From Entamoeba histolytica HM-1:IMSS (taxonomy: Eukaryota > Evosea > Mastigamoebida > Endamoebidae), in contig NW_001914903.1 of the NCBI RefSeq assembly GCF_000208925.1, forward strand, positions 1 to 64,000: DNA of 64,000 nucleotides. Reading direction: 5' to 3'. Below, piece by piece: positions 1-10,025 of this stretch. The translations under genes and the position numbers were made by a program. The notes beneath the pieces were generated by a model. It saw nothing but the letters and a program-made list of their open reading frames with translations. It did no database searches and was not told the origin of the DNA. Position 1 is the first letter of the stretch. Each line of letters starts with the position of its first letter.

Positions 1-470
1 ATGAAATATAAATAATGAATGAATGAATAATAATGTAATATATGAAATAATAAAAAGAAAAGAAAGATAAATAATAAAGAAATATGATGTATTTAATATA
101 TAATATAATTTATTATCAAATATAATAATAATATCAAATGATGAATTATTTTTATTTCAAAATATTTTGCATCAATAAAATATGTTGCTAAATATTTTGC
201 ATCATTAAATTTTGCATCATTAAATTTTGCGCTTTTTTTATTTGTTGAAATAAAATTTGCATCCTTTATTTTTTTCTTTCTTTTCTTCTTTTATCATCTC
301 TTTTGTTTTATTACACTTTATCTTCTTTCTTTTTATATTCTCTACTTTCTACTTTTATTCTTTCTTCATCTTCTTCTACTTTTTACTTTCTTTTTATTCT
401 TTTATATCATTCATTCTCTTCTTTTTCAATTATTTGCTTTTTTTTTTCTTTTCCGAATAGAACAAATAAA
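1..470. other. AT-rich, T-rich spacer without a gene
   Basis: The first 160 bases are A/T-rich with no recognisable unit. From about 245 to 460 the plus strand is almost pure pyrimidine; its ORFs translate only to F/S/Y/I low-complexity peptides. I see no gene here. The T-rich strand could be the antisense of a Lys/Glu-rich LINE ORF1 remnant, but the similarity is too weak to claim. Confidence 0.6.
160..265. repeat. Short tandem-like repeat with core ATTTTGCATCA
   Basis: The core AATTTTGCATC or ATTTTGCATCA recurs five times within about 100 bp, some copies separated by only TTAA. The units are imperfect and unevenly spaced. It looks like a decayed minisatellite. Confidence 0.6.
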
Positions 471-1326
471 CAAAAGAAGTTATACAGAATAAAAAGCAAC
501 ATAAAATTAAATGAACATGATGATGAAGAAATTAAAAACAAAGTAATAGAAAGAATAAAAATATCTAAAAAATATATAATGATTAATAAAGAAAGAAATA
601 AAATGAATAAAAAATGTCAGAAACCATGGAAATAAAATGGTGAATGAATCTAATAAGAAAAAAATAGAAGAAAGATACAATAAAATATACAAAATAACAA
701 TGTTACAATAGAATAAATGAAATTATATAAGAAACACAACTAATAACAAATAAAGAGAAATTGAAAATAAAATAAACATCATGTTGAATAAGAAGTACAG
801 AAATTATGGTAATGTTATTATAACAATAAATGAATTACATTTAAATCTAATGAAAATAAATGATTAGAAATATTCATTGAAACAATATAAAAATAATAAA
901 AGAAAAGAAAATGGATATGTACTAAATAAAAGATAAAAGTGGAATAATAAATGATATGACTGGTGATTTATATCACAATATCAATTGAGAGTGTTAGAAT
1001 AAAAGAATATATACAATGAATTAAAGAATAGGGTGATGAAAATTGAGAAATTAAGAGATATCAAATAATTGAAATGATAATTTCAATAAACAGTTTAGTA
1101 CATACAGAAAACATTAGAATAAATGAAAAAAATAAAAATTGAAATTGGCATTTTTAAAAAAGTTAAAAATTAAGTCATTAAAAACATGCTAAACAGTATT
1201 GAACAATGGATCTAATATAACCAAATATACTCTATAGAATTTCTATGAAATGACAAAGTGATGAAATTCGTCTCCCCTTATCCAGAAATAACAGAACCTA
1301 ATTCTATTAATACTTAATTAATTGTA
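470..1326 (+). mobile_element. Degenerate, internally deleted non-LTR (LINE) copy
   Basis: This stretch aligns piecewise with the larger LINE at 3062-7775. Positions 500-620 resemble 5105-5220, positions 720-880 resemble 5345-5490 (including the shared words ATAACAATAAATGAATTA), and the end at 1265-1326 resembles the 3' end at 7715-7775 (GTCTCCCCT, then TTCTATTAA and ACTTAA). The reading frames are full of stops. Much of the RT region is missing, so this is a dead copy. Its 3' end lies directly against the tRNA-bearing inverted repeat. Confidence 0.7.
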
Positions 1327-1593
1327 TATTTAATATTTGATAATATTAATAAGAAAATAAATAAAAAAGAAAAATAAAATGGTCCCGGCGGGGATCGAAC
1401 CCGCGACCCTCGCATTTCTCTTTCCTATAAGTACGATGCACTACCGACTGTGCTACGGGGCCTTCTTATTTTTATTCTTCTATTTGACTATTTCTTTTTG
1501 ATTCTGAAACAATGTTGACAAGTCAGAAACAACTCACAAACTTTAAATAATTTCATGCTTTGGTTTCCCTATTTATTATCTAGCCATGACGTT
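1327..1593. repeat. Left arm of a 267-bp inverted repeat carrying tRNA-Ile
   Basis: The reverse complement of this segment matches 8008-8275 with only one single-base gap (an A in the run near 1546). Outside these limits the similarity stops abruptly. The arms enclose 6.4 kb that hold the SINE-like insertion and the large decayed LINE. The inner part (about 1495-1593) belongs to the hairpin repeat described at 7940-8105. Confidence 0.93.
1380..1462 (-). tRNA. tRNA-Ile(UAU) with a 10-nt intron
   Basis: Read on the minus strand this folds into a full cloverleaf: acceptor arms GGCCCCG and CGGGACC with one mismatch, D stem GCAC/GTGC, anticodon stem TCGTA/TGCGA and T arm GCGGG-TTCGATC-CCCGC, with discriminator A. 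The anticodon loop is 17 nt. Placing a 10-nt intron at the usual site after position 37 leaves the loop CTTATAA with anticodon TAT. It is identical to the copy at 8140-8222 and stands in opposite orientation. Confidence 0.93.
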
Positions 1594-2100
1594 TCATTTG
1601 AATATGAATTTTGCTTAAACAATGTTTCAATGAATGTAATGGTGGTATTATAATGGATTATTTTTTGCTGTAATATAATAATGGATATTTATTAGATGAA
1701 ACTAGAAATATATATGGAATAATATCAAAAGAAAGGTATATACTTGATTTAGTTAAGACTAAATGAAATTATACACGAGAATATAGTATAATGACATGTT
1801 AAATCACCATAAAATAAGAAAAATAAAAATATTCATTAAAACTAAAGTAAAAATCAAATATCGGATTAAAAAGAAAAACTAAGCATAAAGAAGAATGAAA
1901 AATACAATAATGAAAAATAAATAAAATGTTTCATTCACAAGTCAAGAAGAAAATTTAAATAATAAGTAAAATAAATAATTAATTCTTTTTTAATTATGTA
2001 TGAATAATTAATATCCGTTAGTAACGGATAAATGACGACTTTATTAACACTTAATTATCCAATTATTATTTTTTTATTTTGAATATTATATAATGTATGT
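1594..2100. other. AT-rich spacer with a 19-bp perfect palindrome
   Basis: I see no gene in this spacer. At 2012-2030 lies a perfect palindrome, TATCCGTTA-G-TAACGGATA, which is unusually GC-containing for its surroundings. It could be a binding site or a remnant of an element end. Confidence 0.6.
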
Positions 2101-2780
2101 TTATTATGTTTATTATTTCATTTGTTAATACTCTTCAATAATTGTAATTCTGTTTTGTTTCATTATTCTATTTTATTATCATCTTCTTCATCACTGCTGT
2201 TTCTCTTTCTATACTTGTTGCTCTTTCATTTCTCTTAATATCATTTTATTTGAGTCTCTTCTTATTTATGTAATTTTTTTGTTATTTATTAAGTTTCTTT
2301 TTCACTACTTTGTTCTATTATAACATAACCTTCTTTTACAATTTCTTGTACTACAACTTTATCTATATTTATTGTATTTTCAATATTGTTATTATCAGAT
2401 TTATCTTCATTATTCATTTTTTTTTTCATTCTTTGGTTTTGTATTATCGTATTTATTTTATTTCTTTATATATTCTTCTTTTATTCGATATTCTTTGTTT
2501 TTAATTATTTCTATGCTATATTTATCAATTCATGTTTGTATCGTTTTGTCATTCTTTCTATGATTCTTTTATTTCTTTTACACTTTCTGTTCATTTATTT
2601 CTTTATACTTTTCTTTTTATTATTATTTTGTTGACATTCTCTTCTATTTTCTTACCTCTTTATTGTTTCTTTTCATATTCTTCATATCATTCTTTTCTTT
2701 TCCTTGATGCTTTTTCTTGTTTTTGTTATTTGTCCTTATCATTATTTCTTATCTTTTTGTTTTATCTTATTTTTCTTATA
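2100..2780 (-). other. Pyrimidine-rich tract, possible antisense LINE ORF1 relict
   Basis: The plus strand is nearly all T and C. The reverse complement reads as Lys/Glu/Asn-rich, coiled-coil-like peptide pieces broken by stops, similar in composition to LINE ORF1 (for example a stretch reading DKVVVQEIVKEGYVIIEQ on the minus strand). Only composition supports the link. No intact gene is present. Confidence 0.35.
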
Positions 2781-2801
2781 TTTTCGGGGGAGATCCTTTT
2801 C
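2781..2801. repeat. Left target-site duplication (21 bp)
   Basis: A 21-bp sequence with core CGGGGGAGATCC is exactly repeated at 3057-3077. The two copies bracket the SINE-like element at 2802-3056, as expected after target-primed insertion. Confidence 0.85.
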
Positions 2802-3056
2802 GGAGATGAGCTATAACAGTATGTTATGGATATACTCTCCTTAAAACAACAATATAAAGAATGAGAAATATTATATTACTGATTAAAATCAAAATAAAAG
2901 TCAGGCAGCAACTTAATTGAGGAACCATTTAAGTCGAGCATGCTTGCAAAAACTTTATTTGAATAGAAATAAAGCGTGTTGAAGAAACTGATTCGCTCAC
3001 TTCTCAACATGATGAAAACCTAAAAAATAAGGTTAATCATAATTGATTTCTTTTTC
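2802..3056 (+). mobile_element. SINE-like structured element, copy 1 (255 bp)
   Basis: This segment is nearly identical to the reverse complement of 55876-56142 and is flanked by perfect 21-bp direct repeats. It begins GGAGATGAG and ends in a T-rich tail. Four hairpins can be drawn in order: 2802-2840 (GGAGA/TCTCC plus ATAAC/GTTAT), 2911-2933 (ACTTAATTG/CATTTAAGT), 2953-2974 (CTTTATTT/AAATAAAG) and about 2979-3009 (GTTGAAG/CTTCTCAAC). No ORF is present. The T-rich 3' end would suit a Pol III terminator. I infer a short non-autonomous retroelement or a retroposed structured RNA; I do not recognise the family. Confidence 0.8.
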
Positions 3057-3077
3057 TTTTCGGGGGAGATCCTTTTC
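3057..3077. repeat. Right target-site duplication (21 bp)
   Basis: This is an exact second copy of 2781-2801. The decayed LINE ORF1 begins within a few bases after it (ATG at 3080), so the insertion probably hit the 5' leader of that LINE. Confidence 0.85.
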
Positions 3078-3079
3078 CA

Positions 3080-4499
3080 ATGCAGGAAATACAACAAATT
3101 TTAATGCCATGGCTATTGTATAAAACATTTGGCTCTTGTAAAGAAAAGCAAACAGGTCATAGAAATCCAAGGTCACACAATAAAAAAAGAAATGTCAATA
3201 GCAATAAATGGCACAACAACAATAATAATGGTAAAGGATATACCAAGGAAAAGTGTTTAGAAGTCAAAAAACACAAAGAAAAACAAATAAGAAACAAGGT
3301 AAATACAATAATAATTACACCCATAACAAATATAAATGGTTAACAATAAATGATATACAAAAAGAATAAAAAGAATAACAAAGTAGTGGAATAAAGGAGA
3401 ATACAAAGAAATACTTAAAAAATATGAAGGTAAGAAGAAAAAATGGTATGATATCCTCCAAAAAGTATATTCACTTAAAAAGAAAAAGATAATTGAAAAC
3501 ATTAAGGAAGAAATTAAGGAAAGAACAAAAGATTGTGAAGAAAAAGACATTAAAGCGATTGAAGAAGAAATTAAAAACAAAACCCAAATAAAGAAATGAA
3601 TGAAAGATGTAAAAATGCATGAATAATAAATAGCAAAGAAAGTATAAAGAAAATACAAGAAGAAACAGAAAAGAAAGAAGAAGAAAATGACAAAGAAGAA
3701 ATACTTACACTTCAAAATCAAATTAATTAATTAAAAGAAAAAGTTAAAGAATGCAGTATGAAAAGAGAGTAAGAAGAACAAGTGATTTCAGAAGAAATCA
3801 AGGAAAAAGTAAAGAAATCGTTAGAAAAGAATTTGAAGAAGAAATTACAGAAATGAAAACACAAAATAAAAAGGTTCAAACAAGTTATAATGAAATGAAG
3901 AAAACGAAAAATTAGAGGAAGAAAACACTAAACTACAAGGGAAAATAAATGAGATAAAAGGAAAGAAAATCATTGAAGCAAATAATAAAGAAGAAAAAAT
4001 CCGAAGTATCCAAGCTAATAAAAAGAAGATTGAAAAAGAAAATGAAGAAATGAAGGAAGAAATTGGAAAGCTGAAGAAGAGAAACAAACTGCTAGAATAA
4101 AAGGCAAATACATTAGAGAAGAATGTTGAAATGATAGAAAAAAACACTGAAGAATTAAAGAAAGAAATAAGAGATAAAGAAAAACAAATCTCTGAATATC
4201 AAAAAATTGCAATTAAAAACCAAGAAATTGCAAAAATAACAAGAGAAGAATTAGACAACACACAAAAAGAAAATGAAACACAAAAACAAGTCATATCAAA
4301 ACAACAAGATGATATTGAAAATTTTATTTCACAGAAGGAACTAGAGAAGAAGAAAATGATGACACTTGTAATAAATGCACAACCAATATTGATGAAAACA
4401 TCATCAGTGACGATGAAGATAAACGAAAATACTCCTATGAAAAAGACAGTATTTGAAAACGAAGAGAAAAGCACTGATTGTCAAAAAAACAAGAGATGA
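3080..4499 (+). pseudogene. LINE copy A ORF1 (broken)
   Basis: The N-terminal piece (3080-3343) is rich in N, H, K and R, like the basic N-terminus of ORF1 at 59846. Downstream pieces, including an open stretch at 4131-4499, are long Lys/Glu/Gln coiled-coil sequence, matching the second half of ORF1 in copy B. Multiple stops and frameshifts interrupt the frame. By family, ORF1 is a nucleic-acid-binding protein needed for retrotransposition. Confidence 0.7.
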
Positions 4500-5385
4500 T
4501 AAACAGACAAGAAATACAACAAACCAAAGAAATAAAATTTTAATTGAAGTGTTGTATTGTTTTGCAATTAATTGGTTAAATAAAAAGTTATATAAGAAAT
4601 TAAGAAAGAACAAATTGAAAGTATAATAAAAGTGATAAACATTAATGTAAATAATGAAAAAGAATATATTAATTGTATTAAAATGTCACATAAAAGAAAG
4701 TACTAAACAATACATTAAAATGAAAGTAAATGATATAATATAAAGAAGAATAGAGTGTAATTCAATAATAAAAAATCATAATAAAAAATAACTCTACAGA
4801 AATTGATGAAGAATATCTTAACACTATCATCAATAAAATAAAAGAAATGAAAGTAGAAAATGTTCAAACATTAATTACTACTTTCAAAGAAAAGAAGCTG
4901 ACTGATTAATAAGAGAAATTAATAATAGATGGGTATAATCAGGAAGCAGAATGGATTATCTGCAAGATGATATGAAGAATATTTCAATGGTTATGCACCT
5001 CTATCTCCAAAATAAAATAATAAGAGATAAAAATGATGAAATAAAAGAAATCCTAAAGAAAATAAATAGACTAGAAGATTTGGTCAATGAAATTGTACAG
5101 AATCAAGTGCATCATGAAATTAAATGAATATGATGAAGAAAATATTGAAAACAAATGAATATAAAGAATAAAATACCTAAAAATATATGATGATAATGAT
5201 TAAAGAAAGAATTAAATTTAATAAGGAAGAAATAATCAGAATCAATACAAATAAAATCATGTTTGATTCTAACAAGAAAATTAAAATAAGGAAGAAATAA
5301 AAAATGAAATATACCCAAATAACGATATTACTTTAGAATATTTGAAATCGTTATATGAAACACAGGTGAAATCAAATAAAGAGAA

Positions 5386-7700
5386 TTGAAAATAAAACAA
5401 ATCACCTCGTGGAATGAAAGATATGTCAATTATGATAGTGTCATAATAACAATAAATGAATTAAATTTAAGTATAATGAGAATAAATAACTGGAAAACAC
5501 CAGGAATAGACACTATATATGGGTATTATTTGAAAAGGATGTCATCATCAAGAGAAGCCATTCTCAATATCTTCAATGAATGGTTGAAATTCCATGAAAA
5601 TATCCCATTAGACATGGTAAGTGGAAGAACTTTATTAATCCACAAAGTGATAGGAATGATGTCATTAATTATCGTCCTATCAGTTGTACAAATGTAATTA
5701 TGAAAGTATTTACCTCCATATTAAAAGATAATATTCACAGAAGACTTAATATGAATAGTGAATCATTTAAAATTAGTAATAACCAACTGGGATGTAAACT
5801 ACATTCTCTTGTTGCTAAAGAAGGAATAATTAATAGTTATATGTTAAATCAGCAAAAAGAATAGAAATACCCAAAATATGTGGAGTTATATTATGACATC
5901 AAGAAAGCATATGACACTGTCAACCATGAATGTGTAATTGAATCATTAAAATCTTTTAATCTAGATGGTTTCATCATAAACATAATAGAAAGTATGCTGA
6001 ATAGATGGAAGATACTCATAGGTTATAAATATAATGAATACCTAGGTAGTATTAAATTAAATAGAAGAATTTTACAAGGTGATTCCTTATCCCCTCTACT
6101 CTTCATCATACAGATGAATGTAATTTCTCAAATCATCGAAGAGAAAATCACAAAATCAAATCACACATTATATATGGATGGTTTGAAAATAATGACAGAA
6201 AGTAGTGAAGAAATGTGAATAATCCACTATGAAATTAAAGAAATAATAAGTTACATATTGAGATGAATGAGAAAAAAACCATGAATGGTATTAAAAAACA
6301 ATAAGGAAATATAAAATTGAATGCAAAACATCCCAGTCATTGAAGGTGAGGACTTGTATAAATATTTAGGAATATGGCAGTCCGACGAAATTGATGACAC
6401 CTTCAATTGTAAATCCATCAAAGAAAAAATGATGAAGAAGATGGAAGAAATAAACACTGATGAAAGTAGTAATAGAAGATATATTACAAGAATAAACACT
6501 GAATTAATTTCTGTATTCAGATATTCAGCATCAGTTGTAAATTGGAAAGTAACTTAGACAAAATGGATTTGGAGATAAGAAAATATTTAAGAAAGGCAAA
6601 ATACATTGGTGAAACTCCAAAGATAGGTTGTATGTCCCTCTAGAAGAAATGGGTGAAGGATTAATAAATATAATGGACGAATATGTTATTGAATTAGTTA
6701 GAACAGTGATGTACTACTGTACAAGAGAAAGTGAAATAAGAAATAACATATTAGATAGATGGTACAGTAAGAAATGAACATGGAATAGAATTAAAACAAT
6801 AATTCATAAAATCCCAGAAACAAAAATAGAAGAAATAATAAATGAAGGGATAGAAAAGAAAAAAGAAAAAGAAGTAGTGGTAGAAATAAAAAAATTATTG
6901 ACCGACCAATACATCAAAAAATGGAAGTATCATCAAATAAGTGAACATTTTAGAAGATTATTTGAGTCAAAATAAGTAGATAAAACTACTATAGATAAAT
7001 TATTGAAGTTTATCATTATTAAAAAGAATTCATTTTTACAATTAACTAAAATGCAAGATTGAGCAATGTTCAGATTGTATAGAAAAATGAAAATAAAGAA
7101 AAATAAAATGTTGAAATACTACCAACTTTGTAAATACAATATAACAACAGTAGAACACATTCTACTATCTTGTATTGGTCATAAAAAATCACAAATAGAA
7201 AAACATGACAATATATGCATTATCATATCGATTATTAAGAAAATATAAATGAAATAACCAATATAAAAATCTCTTTATGAAACAATGTTCCAATATAAAG
7301 ACATTATTATGATATGGAACGAACAAATAATGCAAAAAGTGATTGATAATATCACAAAATACCATATATATGCATTAAATAAAAAGAATAAAACTAGTCT
7401 AATATTTGATATGACTATTGTGGCTGATTACAATATTAATTGAGTGTATTTGAAGAAAAGAAACATGTACTATGAATTAAAGAATATTCTAATGAAAATA
7501 GAGAAAATAAAAGATGACAAAATAATTCCAGTAGTAATCTCAATTAATGGAATAATAAATAAAGTATTAAATTAATTAAAGAAATAAAAAATGAGATTAA
7601 TATCATTAAAGAAATTAAAAACCATATAATAAAGAACATGAAGGATGTGATGGAATACTGCTTCAATCACAACCAAACATACTTGTAGAGCTACTAGAAG
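5386..7700 (+). pseudogene. LINE copy A ORF2: reverse transcriptase/endonuclease (broken)
   Basis: Reverse transcriptase blocks appear in order: NNWKTPGID near 5490, NYRPIS (after a frameshift), YYDIKKAYDTVNHE from 5887, LQGDSLSPLL near 6075, and YMDGLKIM near 6175. The last has Gly where the catalytic YxDD box needs its second Asp. YKYLGI follows near 6358. A zinc-knuckle-like CKYN...HILLSC lies at 7130-7180. Near 7400-7560 is an endonuclease-like tail with IIPVVISINGI. Many of the in-frame stops are TGA, but TAA and TAG also occur. This is an inactive relict. Confidence 0.85.
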
Positions 7701-7939
7701 AAGACTCGGTGGACTTGATTAGTCTCCCCTGATGCAGGAACAATAGAAGCTAGTTCTATTAACACTTAAGTAATTGCTTTATTATGTTGAATATATCATT
7801 AACACTATGACTATGTTTTATCTCATTGAATAAAAACAACCACATAATGAACTTTTCTTGATAACACTCAATATATTTAAATCAAAACAGTCATTAACAA
7901 ATATACTTTCATGTTGATAAATAAGTAATATCACCATAA

Positions 7940-8105
7940 CTATATCATAATAAATAGTAATAAATAATAACCAATTAGTTTTGAATAATTATTATCTCAC
8001 CAAAAGTAACGTCATGGCTAGATAATAAATAGGGAAACCAAAGCATGAAATTATTTTAAAGTTTGTGAGTTGTTTCTGACTTGTCAACATTGTTTCAGAA
8101 TCAAA
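7940..8105 (+). repeat. Hairpin repeat upstream of tRNA-Ile
   Basis: This stretch is related to 56380-56545, and its inner part to the reverse complement of 1495-1593. Shared words include TTATCTCACCAAAA, ACGTCATG, AAGCATG, ATTATTTTA and TCTGAC. The flanks of AAGCATG can pair with sequence about 45 nt downstream (GAAAC with GTTTC). In the 56-kb copy the same positions pair with a different sequence (GATTCGAAG with CTTCGAATC). This suggests a conserved stem. The tRNA begins about 35 bp downstream. Confidence 0.7.
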
Positions 8106-8275
8106 AAGAAATAGTCAAATAGAAGAATAAAAATAAGAAGGCCCCGTAGCACAGTCGGTAGTGCATCGTACTTATAGGAAAGAGAAATGCGAGGGTCGCG
8201 GGTTCGATCCCCGCCGGGACCATTTTATTTTTCTTTTTTATTTATTTTCTTATTAATATTATCAAATATTAAATA
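8008..8275. repeat. Right arm of the inverted repeat carrying tRNA-Ile
   Basis: Matches the reverse complement of 1327-1593 over 268 bp with a single one-base gap. It includes the complete tRNA and about 54 bp of 3' flank. Confidence 0.93.
8140..8222 (+). tRNA. tRNA-Ile(UAU) with a 10-nt intron
   Basis: Sequence identical to the minus-strand gene at 1380-1462, with the same cloverleaf and T arm GCGGG-TTCGATC-CCCGC. The anticodon TAT follows T33, and a 10-nt insert after position 37 fits a spliced intron. T-rich sequence just downstream (ATTTTATTTTTC) can terminate Pol III. Entamoeba tRNA genes are usually found in tandem arrays; this pair is not in one. Confidence 0.93.
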
Positions 8276-9814
8276 CAGCCCAAAAATGATTAACGTGCCA
8301 AATGAGATTTATATTTTCAATTGTATATGGACTAATAAACTTATCAGTTATTGATAATTAAAGTTTGATGATTGAAATTAACATTAACTAAGAAATTATG
8401 ACTATAAATAATATATTTCTCCCATTTATACTTAGTCCTATTGTTACAAATTAATAGTATAAATAGTGAAATTATATAAGTTAATATAATAAAATATAAA
8501 TATATTACAATTAATGGTACTAAATAACAATTAATAATTTTTTTTCTTATTCATTACCAGTCTATTAGAACAAGCAATTTATTATGTACTTATTATTTCT
8601 ATTTAATATGTCAATTAACCATATTAATTATTTTTGATAATATAAAAATAATGGTCTCAATTAGTCATAGAACCTGATAAATACTTTTAAATTTCATTTA
8701 ATACAATTATATATCCATGTTTATATTAACTTTTATAGACTACGATTAATTTCTAATAAACAACTAATTCATAATATTGCCCATAATTTAATTTTAGATA
8801 ATGATTTAATAGTTTCATAACGAGTATTAACGAAAGTACTTTTCTAAATTAATTATTGATAAGTATATGATAAACATAAAATAACACTTTCAAATGAAAT
8901 AGAATTAAACTATTTAAAAAATTAATTTCAACACGATTACATTAATATTATTAATATTTAACACTTATAAACATACAAATTGAATAAATAAATAAATTAA
9001 AAATATAATAAAACTTGTTATTTATTAAATTGTTGCATTTAAAATTAAACACTTCTTACTTTTATAATTTATACTTTCTAAATTCTCTTATTTATTCAAT
9101 TCAAAAAGTATCAACCTAAACAACACATTAAACAATATTATACTAAAATAAAAAAATCATATAACTTACTAAATGACAATACACTAATTAATTAATAAAA
9201 TTCAATTAAACATTCATTATATAAAGTTGATTATATGAATAAAAAAGAGTATTCTATTGTATTTGAAAATCAATAAAAATAAAATATATAATATATAATA
9301 TTCAAAATAAAATAAACAATGAAAAATTTATAATTATTAATATTGAAGTGAAAGCTGTTAAATTATTATATGAATTTCATTAATAATTCTGAAATATTTA
9401 ATTATTTAATTTTTATTCATTATTTTATAATTACATATTTAATATACTTTTAATATATTGAACATATAATTAATATTGTTAATAAGTTCAATATTGTCTT
9501 AATATTTTTTTGATTAATAAAAATTTTTATTAATACATTTAAATAAATAAAATTTATTACAACTACAATGTTATTAACAAATAAATTTATATAATATTCA
9601 AGTAAATTATATTAATTATTGAATATTATCATTACATTTTATTTTATTAATTCTTTTATAAATTCTTTTATGATTCATTAAATTAACATAACAGTTATTG
9701 AATGTTCATTAGTGTTATAAGAAAGTTTAACAAATTAGTAATAAAGAATTTAACAAATAATTTAATAGTTTAATTAAAATAAGATTAACTTATTAATACA
9801 AATCAATTAATTAA
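8276..9814. other. 1.5-kb AT-rich spacer
   Basis: Extremely AT-rich with no ORF, no repeat unit and no RNA gene that I can recognise. Base composition is clearly poorer in G and C than the genic block to the right. Confidence 0.7.
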
Positions 9815-9905
9815 ATGTTAACGGAATTTGCTTCGGTTGTTCCTGGATCATGAGAGTCAAATCCAATCATTTTGTCTTCTTCTAGTAGTTCTAAAGTATA
9901 CTTTT
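9815..9905 (-). mobile_element. Inverted LINE 3'-end fragment
   Basis: Read on the minus strand it gives ACTACTAGAAGAAGAC, then CAGGAACAA and GTTAACATTTAATTAA. This matches the LINE 3' end at about 7690-7775 (CTACTAGAAGAAGAC, CAGGAACAA, TTAACACTTAAGTAA). Only about 90 bp remain. Confidence 0.7.
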
Positions 9906-10025
9906 TGAAACTATAATTAATTTATTAATATAAATACAAATATTTTATATATTCATTCAACTATTATCTTTATTTATTTTCTTTATATATTTGTTATGTT
10001 ATTACAACAACATCAAACAAAAAAG

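Larger units (their letters stand above)
3062..7775 (+). mobile_element. Decayed full-length-scale LINE (R4-like, copy A)
   Basis: The order is ORF1-like coiled-coil region, reverse transcriptase, zinc knuckle and endonuclease-like tail, in one orientation over 4.7 kb. The 3' end (about 7700-7775) is shared with the copies ending at 1326 and, inverted, at 9815-9905. Both ORFs are broken by many stops and frameshifts, so it cannot be autonomous. The whole copy lies between the two tRNA-bearing inverted repeats. Confidence 0.85.

Noticed and set aside
257..692. Overlapping F/S/Y-rich and K/N-rich ORFs at the left end
   Set aside because: Low-complexity translations of pyrimidine or purine tracts, with no domain; the right part belongs to LINE debris.
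1380..1462. tRNA-Tyr(GUA) reading of the tRNA
   Set aside because: The GTA near the 5' side of the loop would need C before it instead of U33 and breaks the anticodon stem; TAT with U33 and a 10-nt intron fits all arms.
2310..2816. Several hydrophobic plus-strand ORFs that look like membrane proteins
   Set aside because: They arise from a T-rich tract in all frames, and codon use is unlike real genes here; the tract is more likely an antisense LINE relict.
2802..3056. U-snRNA, SRP or RNase P/MRP identity of the repeated structured element
   Set aside because: None of the conserved boxes of these RNAs (for example Sm site context, SRP helix 8 or RNase P CR-I) is visible, and it is flanked by target duplications.
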